DNA of 64,000 bases from Mesorhizobium sp. INR15 (GTDB lineage Bacteria; Pseudomonadota; Alphaproteobacteria; Rhizobiales; Rhizobiaceae), in assembly GCF_015500075.1 (NCBI RefSeq), contig NZ_CP045496.1:3978001-4042000 (forward strand), given 5' to 3'. Positions 34,952 through 44,164 of the stretch are shown here, piece after piece. Position 1 is the first letter of the stretch. Every line of letters begins with the position of its first letter. The notes under the pieces were generated by a model. It was not told the origin of the DNA. It searched no databases and was given only the letters and a program-made list of their open reading frames with translations. The position numbers and the translations under genes are program-made.

Positions 34952-35769
34952 TGCAAAGCCCCAGCGTCAGACGATCCAAGGTAGGCCGCCAGCACCCTGT
35001 CGTCCTTCTTGATGTCCGACATGCAGCCTTGTGTCAGCACCGATCCCGACGACATGACGATCACGGTGTCGCAAAGGCTGGTGATCAGATCCATGTTGTG
35101 TTCGATGATGCAGAATGTGGTGCCGCGCTCCCGGTTCAGCCGCACGATCATCTGGCCCAGTTCGGTCAGCAGGGTTGGATTGACGCCGGCACCGGGTTCG
35201 TCGAGCAGCACCGTCCCGGCTCCCGACATCATCGCTCGGCCCAGTTCGATCAGTTTGCGTTGTCCCCCAGAGAGATTGCCGGCGGGCAGGTCGCGGACTT
35301 TTTCCAGGCCGAGAAAGGCAAGCGTATTCCTGGCCTCCTCAAACACCTGCTCTTCACGCTCGCGGACGGCGTGGGGATTGAACCAGGCCGTGATGGGGTT
35401 TTCGCCGGGCTGGCGAGCCGGAACCACCATCAGGTTTTCCAACACGCTCAGCTTGCTGAATTCGTGCGGTATCTGAAATGTGCGCACCAGCCCGCGATGG
35501 AACAGTTCGTGAGGCGCAAGACGCGTGACGTCCGCGCCATCAAGGATAATTCTGCCAGAATCCGCGAACAGAAATCCTGTCACAATGGAAAACAGGGTCG
35601 TTTTGCCCGCACCGTTCGGCCCTATCAGCCCGGTGATAGAACCCCCTGCTATGTCGAAGCTGCAATTCTCTACCGCACGCAAGCCACCGAATGATTTGCT
35701 TATTCCCTGTATCGAGAGCCCCGCGCCTGGCGGTGCCGCCCTCGATTGAGGCATGACAACTTCTTTCAT
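34948..35769 (-). CDS. Liv-type ABC ATPase, LivG subunit (system 2)
   Basis: 273 residues. Walker A GPNGAGKTT, signature LSGGQRKLIELGRAM, Walker B TVLLDEPGAGVNP; C-terminal CDTVIVMSSGSVLTQGCMSD. ATG 35769 or ATG 35754 could start it. It pairs with LivF; it lies 124 bases downstream of the binding-protein gene at 35894 on the same strand. Confidence 0.94.
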   Translation of the reverse strand: MKEVVMPQSRAAPPGAGLSIQGISKSFGGLRAVENCSFDIAGGSITGLIGPNGAGKTTLFSIVTGFLFADSGRIILDGADVTRLAPHELFHRGLVRTFQIPHEFSKLSVLENLMVVPARQPGENPITAWFNPHAVREREEQVFEEARNTLAFLGLEKVRDLPAGNLSGGQRKLIELGRAMMSGAGTVLLDEPGAGVNPTLLTELGQMIVRLNRERGTTFCIIEHNMDLITSLCDTVIVMSSGSVLTQGCMSDIKKDDRVLAAYLGSSDAGALQ

Positions 35770-35893
35770 GATCGTTCCTTGGAGACGTTGTTCACCAGGT
35801 GGCGCACCTGAAGGCCGGCCTTGTGCGACCGTTCGAGCCGAGGGTGGCCAGAGAAGGCCACAGGCACCTTAGCCCGCCTGAGTTACACAGGCG

Positions 35894-37120
35894 CTATTTT
35901 TCCAACGCCACGGGTGCACTTACGACGACGGCTCCAGCCTTGATGGTCCACTCGGAAAAGACACCCGCGACATCGCCATTCTCGTCGAATTCGTGATCTC
36001 CGGCCGCGCCGCTATAGTTGATATCCTTGCCGGCCTTGATCAATTCGACGGCCTTGGCCCAGTCGCCGGGACCGACGATTTCGCCCGGGGCATTGGTGAC
36101 GTCGCGAACGGCGTTGACGATTGCCCGCCGATCGGTGGATCCGGCTTTCTCGATGGCAAGCGCCGTGATCATCGCGGCGTCGTAGCCCTGCGCGGTGAAC
36201 GTATACCCGAAGGTGAATTTGTCGGTGTGGCCATAAAGCTCCTTGAAGCGATCGCTCTGTGGTCCGATGGCCCCCGTGGGAACACTGCCGATAATTCGTC
36301 CTTCCAGATTTTCAGCACCGATGCCATCCAAAAGGGCGGAGACCTTCATCCCATCGGCAACGGCAAACTTCTCGAAAAGCCCGGATTCGAGCGACTGCCG
36401 CATGATGGTGAGGCCGCTCGAATCGCCGATTGCGAAGAGGACCAACGTCTGAGCGCCGCCGCTTGCCAGGGTTGCCAGCTCGGCCCGGTAGGATTCCTTC
36501 TTGTCCTCGTGAACACTGTCGCCGGCGATCTTTCCCCCGCCCGCGAGGTAGGCTTTCCGAAAAGCCTCCGCCAGGCCGACGCCATAGTCATTGTTCACAT
36601 AGGTAAGCGCGACCTTGGTGATCCCCTTGGACAACAACAACCGGGCCATGAAGATGCCCTGGAAATTGTCCGACGGCACAACCCGGAACAGCACACCCTT
36701 GTCATCGAGTTTGGTGATCTCGGGAGACGTCGATACCGGCGACACCATCAGAACCCCGGCCGGTCCCGCCACGTTGCTGGCAGCCGGTATCGTTTCGCCC
36801 GAACAGGTGCCGCCGATGATCGCGGCCACTTGCTCGACATTGACGAGCTTGTTCGCCGCGTCCACGCCAACCTGGGCATTGCAGGCCGTGTCGGCTGGGA
36901 TCAGCGTTACCTGTTGCCCCAGGACGCCGCCGGCGCTGTTGATTTCATCAATCGCGGCCTGTTCGGCGGCGAAAACCTGTTTGACCAGGTCCGCAGCCGG
37001 TCCAGTCAAGGCGGACAGGGATCCAATTCGAATGTCCGCGCGGGTTGCGCTGCTCTGCGCGACAACAAGCAACAGGCACAAGGCTGTCGATGTAACGAGT
37101 TGAAACCGTGAATTTTTCAT
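35894..37120 (-). CDS. Liv-type ABC substrate-binding protein (system 2, lead gene)
   Basis: 408 residues with signal peptide (ALCLLLVVAQSSATRA). Periplasmic-binding fold: GSLSALTGPAADLVKQVFAA, PADTACNAQVGVDAANKLVN, GGTCSGETIPAASNVAGPAG. AAGGGGAGAATA precedes ATG 37120. It opens the minus-strand operon and is the first gene after the mirrored regulatory module at 37304-37351, 183 bases upstream, so it is probably controlled by the LysR protein encoded at 37367. Confidence 0.92.
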   Translation of the reverse strand: MKNSRFQLVTSTALCLLLVVAQSSATRADIRIGSLSALTGPAADLVKQVFAAEQAAIDEINSAGGVLGQQVTLIPADTACNAQVGVDAANKLVNVEQVAAIIGGTCSGETIPAASNVAGPAGVLMVSPVSTSPEITKLDDKGVLFRVVPSDNFQGIFMARLLLSKGITKVALTYVNNDYGVGLAEAFRKAYLAGGGKIAGDSVHEDKKESYRAELATLASGGAQTLVLFAIGDSSGLTIMRQSLESGLFEKFAVADGMKVSALLDGIGAENLEGRIIGSVPTGAIGPQSDRFKELYGHTDKFTFGYTFTAQGYDAAMITALAIEKAGSTDRRAIVNAVRDVTNAPGEIVGPGDWAKAVELIKAGKDINYSGAAGDHEFDENGDVAGVFSEWTIKAGAVVVSAPVALEK

Positions 37121-37303
37121 TATTCTCCCCTTTTGCGGTATTGCCGGCTCTCTTCCCCGAAGGCCGGCATCATTTCAATGCCCAGTATCCGAACCCATTT
37201 TCTTTGCGTGTGTGGCTGGGCTCGACTGAAATCGAGCGGGCTGGCTCTGAGGCCGATGCCCTCGTCAACCCGCGCTTTTGTTGACGCTCTCACATTTGAC
37301 GTG

Positions 37304-37351
37304 CGCTGAAAATATCAATATCTTGACGACTAAGTTCTAATAATTAGAGCG
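37304..37351 (-). promoter_or_regulatory. Mirror regulatory module, left copy (facing the liv operon)
   Basis: Read on the minus strand, these 48 bases match the right copy at 38306-38353 at 38 of 48 positions without a gap. It holds a perfect 13-base palindrome TCTAATAATTAGA (37336-37348) and the block GATATTTTCAG. It ends 15 bases before the lysR ATG, so the regulator probably also controls its own gene. Confidence 0.75.
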
Positions 37352-37366
37352 CATCGGAGATGCAGA

Positions 37367-38284
37367 ATGGATGCTGGCCCGCGATATTTCATAGAGGTGG
37401 CGAAACAGGGCTCGTTTCGTGCGGCGTCAGACCGATTGAACGTGGCGGCTTCGGCCATTAGCCGTCAGGTCAAGTTGCTTGAGGAAGAGTTCGGCGCCGA
37501 GTTCTTCCAGCGCAGTGTCAAGGGTATCGAATTGACCGCGGCCGGCGAAGCTTTCCTGTCCTATGCCAAAGGAGTGGAAGCCGAGCGCAACCGCCTTCGC
37601 CAGAACCTTGATGATCTCAACAACCTGAAGCGCGGCCATGTTCGAATTTCTTCGATAGACGGCGTCGTGGCGGGTCCCTTGTCGGACATTATCGCCAATT
37701 TCCGCGGCAAGCATCCCGGGGTCACCTTCGACTTGCGGGCCATGGGTACGGATGCAGTCATCGAAGACATCAGGATAGGAAATGCCGACATAGGCATCGC
37801 ATTTCATTCGCCGGCGCGGGAGGGCGTGCATGTCGCCCATCGCGTCCAGGATCCGCTCTATGCGATCGTCGGCATAAGCCATCATCTTGCGGCTCGCGAT
37901 GAAATCACCATGGCTGAACTGGCGGAACTGCCGCTGGCGCTTCCCGACAGCACTTTCGGGATAAGGAAGCTGGTTGACGGCTGGTGCGTTACGCAGAAAT
38001 TGCATCTCAATGTGGTTCTTGAAACCAATTCGATCGAGGCTCTTCGCGGCTACGCCCGTTCAGGCGCGGGGGTAACCTTGCTGCCGTTTCTGTCGTCCAG
38101 GCGGGATGTCGAAACGGGAATGGTCAAGGCGCTTCGGCTGGACGTGAAAGAATTGAGGTCGTCATCGGTGGAGGTCTGCGTGCATGCCGATCGGTTGCTG
38201 CCGATAGCCGCCGAGGCCTTTCTCAAAAACCTGGCTTCGCTTCTGGTCGGCGAGTCCCTGGATGGCGAGGGGGCGCCGATCTAG
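37367..38284 (+). CDS. LysR-family transcriptional regulator of the flanking cassettes
   Basis: 305 residues. HTH: PRYFIEVAKQGSFRAASDRL, then AASAISRQVKLLEEEFGAEF; effector domain from about 90 to the end. It sits between two inverted copies of one 48-base module, the left facing the liv operon and the right facing the aldehyde dehydrogenase cassette. A LysR protein that binds both would switch importer and enzymes together (inference). The ligand is not predictable. Confidence 0.93.
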   Translation: MDAGPRYFIEVAKQGSFRAASDRLNVAASAISRQVKLLEEEFGAEFFQRSVKGIELTAAGEAFLSYAKGVEAERNRLRQNLDDLNNLKRGHVRISSIDGVVAGPLSDIIANFRGKHPGVTFDLRAMGTDAVIEDIRIGNADIGIAFHSPAREGVHVAHRVQDPLYAIVGISHHLAARDEITMAELAELPLALPDSTFGIRKLVDGWCVTQKLHLNVVLETNSIEALRGYARSGAGVTLLPFLSSRRDVETGMVKALRLDVKELRSSSVEVCVHADRLLPIAAEAFLKNLASLLVGESLDGEGAPI

Positions 38285-38305
38285 ACCCAAGCGTGCCAAC
38301 TACGA

Positions 38306-38353
38306 CGCTCTAATTAATCGAACATAGAGTACAATATTTTGATATTTTCAGAG
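38306..38353 (+). promoter_or_regulatory. Mirror regulatory module, right copy (facing the enzyme cassette)
   Basis: Begins CGCTCTAATTAATCGAAC and ends TTTTGATATTTTCAGAG. It is an inverted near-copy of 37304-37351. It lies 22 bases after the lysR stop and 66 bases before the TTG start of the aldehyde dehydrogenase. The palindromic part is degraded here (10 of 13 identical to the left copy). Confidence 0.75.
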
Positions 38354-38419
38354 CACTAGAGATGTGACAACTTCTTGCCAGCAAGGTCGTTCGACCGGCA
38401 TTTCTGGCGAGGAAGCGTA

Positions 38420-39874
38420 TTGTCCAAGGATAGAATCCACTCACCGTTCGACGGACGGCTCGTTGGCGAAATGCCGATAGCTGGCGAGGCCGAGGTCGAG
38501 GCCGCCATTGCTGGCGCCGTTGCATCGTTCGAAAAATTCAAGCGCTTGCCGCGCTTTGTCAGAGCCGACATCCTTCAGCGCGCCTCCGAAATACTGCGAG
38601 AGCGCCGGGACGAGGCCGCCGCGCTGATTTCCGAGGAGGCTGGAAAGCCGCTCTATGATGCGCGTGGCGAGGTGGCCAGATCGATCTTTAATCTCTCCAA
38701 CGCGGCGGCCGAGGCGCGGCGTTTTGCCGGCGTGGAAATTCCCCTCGACATGGACGGCGGCATCTTCGAATACCAGAATACCGGCGCCGGCGGCGCCCGG
38801 ATGGACCTTGCCAGCGTCGACCAGGAAACGATGATTGCGGGAAGCCGTCGTGTCGGTCTGGCGCGCAGGTTTCCTATCGGGCCAATCCTGGCGATTGCGC
38901 CATTCAACTTCCCTTTGAACCTCGTCCTGCACAAGGTGGCGCCGGCGCTGGCGGTAGGCAATTCAGTGGTTCTGAAGCCCGCGCCGCAAACACCGCTCAC
39001 GGCGGTCCTGCTGGCCGAGATTTTCAAGGATGCGGGCCTGCCGGACGGGGTCCTGACAGTCGTGCATTGTCCCGTGCCGCTCGCCGAGCGCATGGTGAAG
39101 GATGACCGATTCCATATGGTAACCTTCACCGGATCGGCGGCCGTCGGTTGGCATATCAAGTCGATCGCCGGAAGAAAGAAGGTCGCGCTTGAGCTTGGAG
39201 GCAACGCAGCTGTCGTTGTTTGCGCGGACGCCGACATTGATCTGGCGACGACGCGCTGCGTTCGTGGCGGTGTGGTGTATGGCGGTCAATACTGCATTGG
39301 CGTCCAGCGAATTCTCGTCGACCATCGTATTCGCCCAGCGTTTCAGGAAAGCCTCAAGCGGAAAATCCTGAGCTGCAAGGTCGGCGATCCGGCGATGGCC
39401 GACACCGATGTCGGTCCGGTTATCGACCAGAAATCCGCCGACAGGATCAAGTCCTGGATCGACGAGGCTGTCGCAGGCGGTGCGGAATTGGTGGTTGGCG
39501 GTGGCAAGGCCGGTTCCATTATCGAGCCGACACTGCTTGCGAACACCAGCACCGGGATGAAAGTCGAGGACGAGGAAATCTTCGGGCCGGTGATGACGAT
39601 AAACTCGTTCTCTGATTTCAACGACGCGGTGCTGCGGGCAAACGCGACGCGTTATGGATTGCAGGGCGGCCTTTTCACCCGCGATATTCGCCAGGCCTTC
39701 AGGGCCTTGGAGGATTGGGATGTAGGGGGGCTGATGATCAACGACGTACCAATCTATCGGATCGACAACATGCCTTTCGGCGGCTGGAAAGAGTCGGGGT
39801 TGGGTCGTGAAGGTACAAAATTCGCCATGGAAGAGATGACGGAAATAAAGCATCTCGTGATCAACTATAACTGA
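38420..39874 (+). CDS. Aldehyde dehydrogenase (ALDH superfamily), cassette gene 1
   Basis: 484 residues from TTG 38420 with GAGGAAG five bases upstream. Full ALDH fold: PFNFPLNLVLHKVAPALAVG, base E258 in VALELGGNAAVVV and nucleophile C292 in GGQYCIGVQRILV. Residues about 110-145 between the first strands form a segment (DMDGGIFEYQNTGAGG) that is longer than in SSADH-type enzymes, as in the lactaldehyde / phosphonoacetaldehyde branch. First gene of the plus-strand cassette. Confidence 0.92.
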   Translation: MSKDRIHSPFDGRLVGEMPIAGEAEVEAAIAGAVASFEKFKRLPRFVRADILQRASEILRERRDEAAALISEEAGKPLYDARGEVARSIFNLSNAAAEARRFAGVEIPLDMDGGIFEYQNTGAGGARMDLASVDQETMIAGSRRVGLARRFPIGPILAIAPFNFPLNLVLHKVAPALAVGNSVVLKPAPQTPLTAVLLAEIFKDAGLPDGVLTVVHCPVPLAERMVKDDRFHMVTFTGSAAVGWHIKSIAGRKKVALELGGNAAVVVCADADIDLATTRCVRGGVVYGGQYCIGVQRILVDHRIRPAFQESLKRKILSCKVGDPAMADTDVGPVIDQKSADRIKSWIDEAVAGGAELVVGGGKAGSIIEPTLLANTSTGMKVEDEEIFGPVMTINSFSDFNDAVLRANATRYGLQGGLFTRDIRQAFRALEDWDVGGLMINDVPIYRIDNMPFGGWKESGLGREGTKFAMEEMTEIKHLVINYN

Positions 39875-39904
39875 ATCATCTTTTGTACTCTGGAGTAAAT
39901 CCTA

Positions 39905-40603
39905 ATGGAAAATACACCCGTAACAATAAACCCAGCCAAAATCGGCTTGATCGGGGGATTGGCCATAAGGGCAGGAATTTTCTACTATGATCAGATTCTG
40001 AAGAGATACACGGATGCCAAACTTCCACTGGATCTCACGCTCAGGCACGCGGATGTCAGCACCGTTCTGGCTTATGTCGGCTCGGCAAATCGCGTTGGCC
40101 TTGGGACCTATCTGGGCTCCTTGGCCAATGAATTGTTCGACGCAGGCGTGGATACCGTGTCGGTGACAGCTGTCGCGCCGCATCTTGCGATCGACGACAT
40201 CAAGAAGGCATCGAAGGGCCCGATCATCAATGTGCTCGAATCCATCGCTGGTGGCCTGAAGTCCGCTGGCCTGGAGCGCGTCGCCATTTTTGGCAACCGC
40301 GCCGTGATCGCGTCGGACATCTTCGGATCTGTTTCGGAACGCATGGTAGTCAGGCTCGATCCGAAGGAAGTCAGCGCCGTCCACGACACCTACAACGACA
40401 TCGCATTGTATGGGAAACGCGGGACCGAGGCGGAAGTCGAGTATTTCAGAAATCTGGCCAATGATCTCATCACCAAGCGTGGCGCCCAGGCCATTGTCCT
40501 GGCGGGAACGGATCTGTCTTCCTTCTACGCCGAGAAGATCCCGGACTTTCCCTTTCTGGACGTGGCCCAACTGCACATCGATCAGATCCTCAAGGGGATT
40601 TGA
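39905..40603 (+). CDS. Asp/Glu-racemase-like protein lacking all cysteines
   Basis: 232 residues. The superfamily fold is visible: KIGLIGGLAIRAGIFYYDQI at the N-terminus, FDAGVDTVSVTAVAPHLAID where the first catalytic Cys stands in racemases, and KRGAQAIVLAGTDLSSFYAE where the second stands (G-C-T-E normally). Both positions lack Cys; the protein contains none at all. Two-base racemisation by thiols is therefore impossible, so it must be a different enzyme (lyase, hydrolase) or a binding protein. GGAG nine bases before ATG 39905. Second gene of the cassette. Confidence 0.82.
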   Translation: MENTPVTINPAKIGLIGGLAIRAGIFYYDQILKRYTDAKLPLDLTLRHADVSTVLAYVGSANRVGLGTYLGSLANELFDAGVDTVSVTAVAPHLAIDDIKKASKGPIINVLESIAGGLKSAGLERVAIFGNRAVIASDIFGSVSERMVVRLDPKEVSAVHDTYNDIALYGKRGTEAEVEYFRNLANDLITKRGAQAIVLAGTDLSSFYAEKIPDFPFLDVAQLHIDQILKGI

Positions 40604-40647
40604 GCTTCCCGCAATCAAGAAATTGTCGCCCTGGGGCTGCTGAAGAC

Positions 40648-41634
40648 ATGACAAGTGTAGCGAAATTGAACGTCGCGGTGTGGCGGTACGATCGTACCCA
40701 GGCGCTCTATGACGGCAGAATCTCGGTCGGAGCACGCGAGGCCGAGATGGTCGACAGGCCGCTGGAGGAGATATTCTCCAAGGCCTTCACATCGGCGGAA
40801 TATGAGGTCAGCGAGCTTTCGCTCAGCAATTTCCTGCGGATGCGGGTCGACGGCGAATGTGCCTATCAGGGTATCCCGGTCTTTCCTTCGCGCAGTTTCC
40901 GGCATGGGGCGTTCTATGTCCGCAAGGACAATCTCATCAACGATCCGCGCGATCTTGTCGGGCGAAAGATAGGTGTTCGGGAATATTCCATGACGGCCGC
41001 GCTGGCAGCGCGGGGTGGTTTGCGGGACCAGTTTGGCGTCGAGGCCGACCAGGTGCATTGGCTGGTTGGCGATGTTAACGAGAAGGAGCGCGACACTATC
41101 CCGCTTCCTGTCCTCTACAAGGATATCTCCATCGCGGTCGCGGCGGGCGGAGCACTCCTGGACGATCTGCTGCTGGCCGGCGAGATCGACGCCATCCTCG
41201 CATACAAACCAATCAAGAGCTCCATTGGGCCAACCGCCAGAACCAGGAGGCTGTTCGAAAATTCGGAAGCGGTCGAGAAGGACTACTTCGCGAAGACCCA
41301 GGTGTTTCCGATCATGCATCTGGTTGGCGTTCGGACCGAAGACGCTCGAGCAGACCCAACACTTGTCCGGGACGTGTACCAGGCATTCGCGGAAGCTCAG
41401 CGTCTCGCGAGCGCGGACCTTGCCTATGAGCAAGCACTGAAGATCGGGCTTCCATGGTTGCGGCAGGAGCTGGAGCGCACCAAGGCGATCATGGGCCAGG
41501 ACTACTGGCCTGGTGGCTTTGCAGCGAACCGGCACGTGCTGGAAACGATGATCAACTGGTCATTCCAGGACGGCCTGATCTCTCGAAAGATCGAGCCCGA
41601 AGAGCTGTTCTTCAGCGAGATGCTGACGACTTGA
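40648..41634 (+). CDS. 4,5-dihydroxyphthalate decarboxylase-like protein
   Basis: 328 residues from ATG 40648. It starts LNVAVWRYDRTQALYDGRIS and continues SNFLRMRVDGECAYQGIPVF, FPSRSFRHGAFYVRKDNLIN, then RKIGVREYSMTAALAARGGL. This is the pattern of the Pht5-type decarboxylase family, which uses a periplasmic-binding-protein-like fold in the cytoplasm (no signal peptide is present, as expected). The true substrate need not be a phthalate. Last few residues: PEELFFSEML. It lies 45 bases after the racemase-like gene. Confidence 0.85.
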   Translation: MTSVAKLNVAVWRYDRTQALYDGRISVGAREAEMVDRPLEEIFSKAFTSAEYEVSELSLSNFLRMRVDGECAYQGIPVFPSRSFRHGAFYVRKDNLINDPRDLVGRKIGVREYSMTAALAARGGLRDQFGVEADQVHWLVGDVNEKERDTIPLPVLYKDISIAVAAGGALLDDLLLAGEIDAILAYKPIKSSIGPTARTRRLFENSEAVEKDYFAKTQVFPIMHLVGVRTEDARADPTLVRDVYQAFAEAQRLASADLAYEQALKIGLPWLRQELERTKAIMGQDYWPGGFAANRHVLETMINWSFQDGLISRKIEPEELFFSEMLTT

Positions 41635-41710
41635 AACACTCGATGCCGCAGGGCCCCATCTCAGGGTTTCTGGAAACAGCTTGCGTCAGCAAGAAATGAG
41701 GAATTCCAAT

Positions 41711-43192
41711 ATGTCTTTCTTCAGTCGGTTTGCCTCCATGGACGAGGCTGTTTCAGCCGCGCTCCCACGCCAGCGCGGACTGTATATCGACGGCAGGTGG
41801 CAGATGGCCAGCGGTGGCGAGGCCGCCACGTATAACCCCGGCAAGGGGACCGAACTGGGGACCGTCGCGGAAGCCAATGCGCAGGACGTCGAAAGGGCTG
41901 TAACGGCTGCGCACAAAGCCTTTCTGTCGTGGCGCAAAGTCAAACCACAGGAGCGCGCGGGTCTGCTGAAGCGCATCGCGACGGTGTTGCGTGAGAACGC
42001 CGAGGAACTGGCGCTGCTGGATTCCGCCAATTGCGGAAATCCGGTACGGGCGATGACACGCGACGTCCTGGATGGCGCGGCGCTGGTCGATTACTTCGCC
42101 GGCCTGGCCATCGAGGCCAAGGGAGAGGTCATGCCGGTCGGGGAGGGCAAGCTGAACCTCACCGTGCAGGAGCCTTACGGGGTCTGCGTGCGCATACTTG
42201 CCTATAACCATCCGCTGATGTTCGCAGCCGGTAAACTGGCCGCGCCCTTGGTGACAGGCAACACGGTGATCCTCAAGCCGCCGCCGCAGGCGCCACTGTC
42301 GGTCATCCGCATGATGGAACTTGTCGATGGCATTCTGCCGCCGGGCGTTCTCAGTCTTGTAACCGGCGGCCTCGAATGCGGCCGGGCGCTTGTCTCTCAT
42401 CCGCTGACGCGGGTCGTAGGCCTGGTCGGCAGCGTGCCTGCCGGCAGGGCGGCTGCGATATCGGCAGCGGAAGGTTTGAAGCACACCGCGCTCGAACTGG
42501 GCGGCAAGAACGCCCTGATTGCCTATCCCGACGCTGACATCGACCGCACCGTCGCCGGCGCCATCAGCGGCATGAATTTCGCATGGTGCGGACAGTCCTG
42601 CGGGTCGACCTCGCGGCTCTTCGTTCACGAAAGCATCCACGACGAGGTCTTGAGCGGACTGCTTGAGAAAATCACGTCCTTCAAGCCGGGGATTCCCACC
42701 GAACTGACAACGACCATGGGCGCGATAATTTCCCCCGCGCAACTCGGCAAGATCAAAAGCTACATCGAAATTGGTCGCAACGAAGCTGATCTCGTCTACG
42801 GCGGCACCACGCCGACGGAGGCGGAGTTGCAAGGTGGAAACTACATCGACCCGACCGTCTTCGTCGATGTTGACATGTCGAAACGCATCGCTCGGGAGGA
42901 GATCTTCGGCCCGGTTATTTCTGTCCTCAAATGGACGGATGAGGAGCGGATGTTTGGTGATGTGAACGCCGTGGACTACGGCCTGACCGCCTCGATTTTC
43001 ACCACCAATTTGAGGAATGCTCACCATGCTTCCAGGCAAGTGGAAAGTGGATATGTATGGGTTAACGACGCCGGACCACATATACTTGGAGCACCATTTG
43101 GCGGGTATAAGATGTCTGGTATCGGCCGCGAAGAGGCATTTTCTGAGCTTTATTCGTTCACGCAGACAAAGAACGTGAACATCACCCTGTAA
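41711..43192 (+). CDS. Aldehyde dehydrogenase (ALDH superfamily), cassette gene 4
   Basis: 493 residues from ATG 41711 (GAGG upstream); the earlier ATG 41681 is in poor context. Base Glu in HTALELGGKNALIAYPDADI, nucleophile Cys in WCGQSCGSTSRLFV, substrate-side AYNHPLMFAAGKLAAPLVTG. It resembles betaine-aldehyde / aminobutyraldehyde-type ALDHs. It is only distantly like the ALDH at 38420, so the cassette probably oxidises two different aldehydes or one is for a later step. Confidence 0.92.
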   Translation: MSFFSRFASMDEAVSAALPRQRGLYIDGRWQMASGGEAATYNPGKGTELGTVAEANAQDVERAVTAAHKAFLSWRKVKPQERAGLLKRIATVLRENAEELALLDSANCGNPVRAMTRDVLDGAALVDYFAGLAIEAKGEVMPVGEGKLNLTVQEPYGVCVRILAYNHPLMFAAGKLAAPLVTGNTVILKPPPQAPLSVIRMMELVDGILPPGVLSLVTGGLECGRALVSHPLTRVVGLVGSVPAGRAAAISAAEGLKHTALELGGKNALIAYPDADIDRTVAGAISGMNFAWCGQSCGSTSRLFVHESIHDEVLSGLLEKITSFKPGIPTELTTTMGAIISPAQLGKIKSYIEIGRNEADLVYGGTTPTEAELQGGNYIDPTVFVDVDMSKRIAREEIFGPVISVLKWTDEERMFGDVNAVDYGLTASIFTTNLRNAHHASRQVESGYVWVNDAGPHILGAPFGGYKMSGIGREEAFSELYSFTQTKNVNITL

Positions 43193-43301
43193 GCCGGATT
43201 ACGAAAAGAGTGTCAGGCTTCATCAGCGCTGAAGTGGTGACTGCTCCCGACATCGAGAGCTCGGTGCTCCAGCCCTCCGGAGCAGGAAAGGCCACAACAT
43301 C

Positions 43302-44093
43302 GTGAAGATCGTCCTCATCGGTTTCGGCGCAATCAATCGCCACGTTGTGGATGTTCTCAGCAGGACCGCGCCTGAGGTCCAGATTGCGGCGATAGGGCTG
43401 CCTCCCGGGCACGAATTGGTCGGGGGCGTGCCAGGCGCAAGGTTAGTGACCGAACCTGAAGCGCTTCGCGAGATCCGGCCCGACATGGTCGTCGAGGCAG
43501 CCAGCCGCGAAGCCGTATCGGCGTGGGGCGAGGCAGCCTTGATGTACTGCCCCACATTCATAGTTTCGTCCGCCAGCGCGCTTGCGGACGACATATTTTC
43601 TGACCGGATGCACAGGCTGGCGATCGCGAATGGAAGCCGGCTCATCGTTTCGTCCGGCGCGGTCGCAGGCATTGATGCTTTGGCTGCCGTGTCATTGGCC
43701 GGCGTCGACATGCTGCATCATGAAATCATCAAGCCGCCGGCTGCATGGCAAGGAACACCTGCCGACGCGTTGCTCGATGGGGTCTTCACGGCTCCGGTGT
43801 CGTTCTTCAGCGGCACAGCCAGGCAGGCAGGGATGGCGTTTCCTGCCAACGCCAATGTTGCTGTCATCACGGCAAAGGGTAGTGGTGCCGGCCTCGACGC
43901 GGCCAGGGTTGAGCTGGTGGCGGATCCGTCCGCGACTGAAAACAGGCACAGGATCACGGCCGCCGGCGTCTTTGGTACGATACGGGTCGAGGTGGACAAC
44001 AAACCGTTGAAAGCCAATCCGAAGTCTTCCCAACTCGCCGCATTGGCTTTGGCGCGGTTGGTTTTGTTGCAAATGCCTGGAGTGCGTTTCTAG
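43302..44093 (+). CDS. L-aspartate dehydrogenase-like protein
   Basis: 263 residues from GTG 43302, the usual length of NadX-type aspartate dehydrogenases. NAD motif VLIGFGAINRHVVDVLSR; SSGAVAGIDALAAVSLAGVD and EIIKPPAAW are family hallmarks; the C-terminal half has ENRHRITAAGVFGTIRVEVD. These enzymes interconvert L-aspartate with iminoaspartate/oxaloacetate; nadA/nadB/nadC are not adjacent, so a catabolic or reductive-amination role for a related amino acid is as likely as NAD synthesis. Confidence 0.85.
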   Translation: MKIVLIGFGAINRHVVDVLSRTAPEVQIAAIGLPPGHELVGGVPGARLVTEPEALREIRPDMVVEAASREAVSAWGEAALMYCPTFIVSSASALADDIFSDRMHRLAIANGSRLIVSSGAVAGIDALAAVSLAGVDMLHHEIIKPPAAWQGTPADALLDGVFTAPVSFFSGTARQAGMAFPANANVAVITAKGSGAGLDAARVELVADPSATENRHRITAAGVFGTIRVEVDNKPLKANPKSSQLAALALARLVLLQMPGVRF

Positions 44094-44164
44094 CCGGGTG
44101 TGCATCCGCCAGGCTCGTCGACAAGGTTTGGGATCCATTTCCCAGAATACGAAAGTTCGCTTTG

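Noticed and set aside
35993..37111. 372-codon open frame on the plus strand
   Set aside because: Antisense to the binding-protein gene at 35894.
41753..43081. 442-codon open frame on the minus strand
   Set aside because: Antisense to the aldehyde dehydrogenase at 41711.
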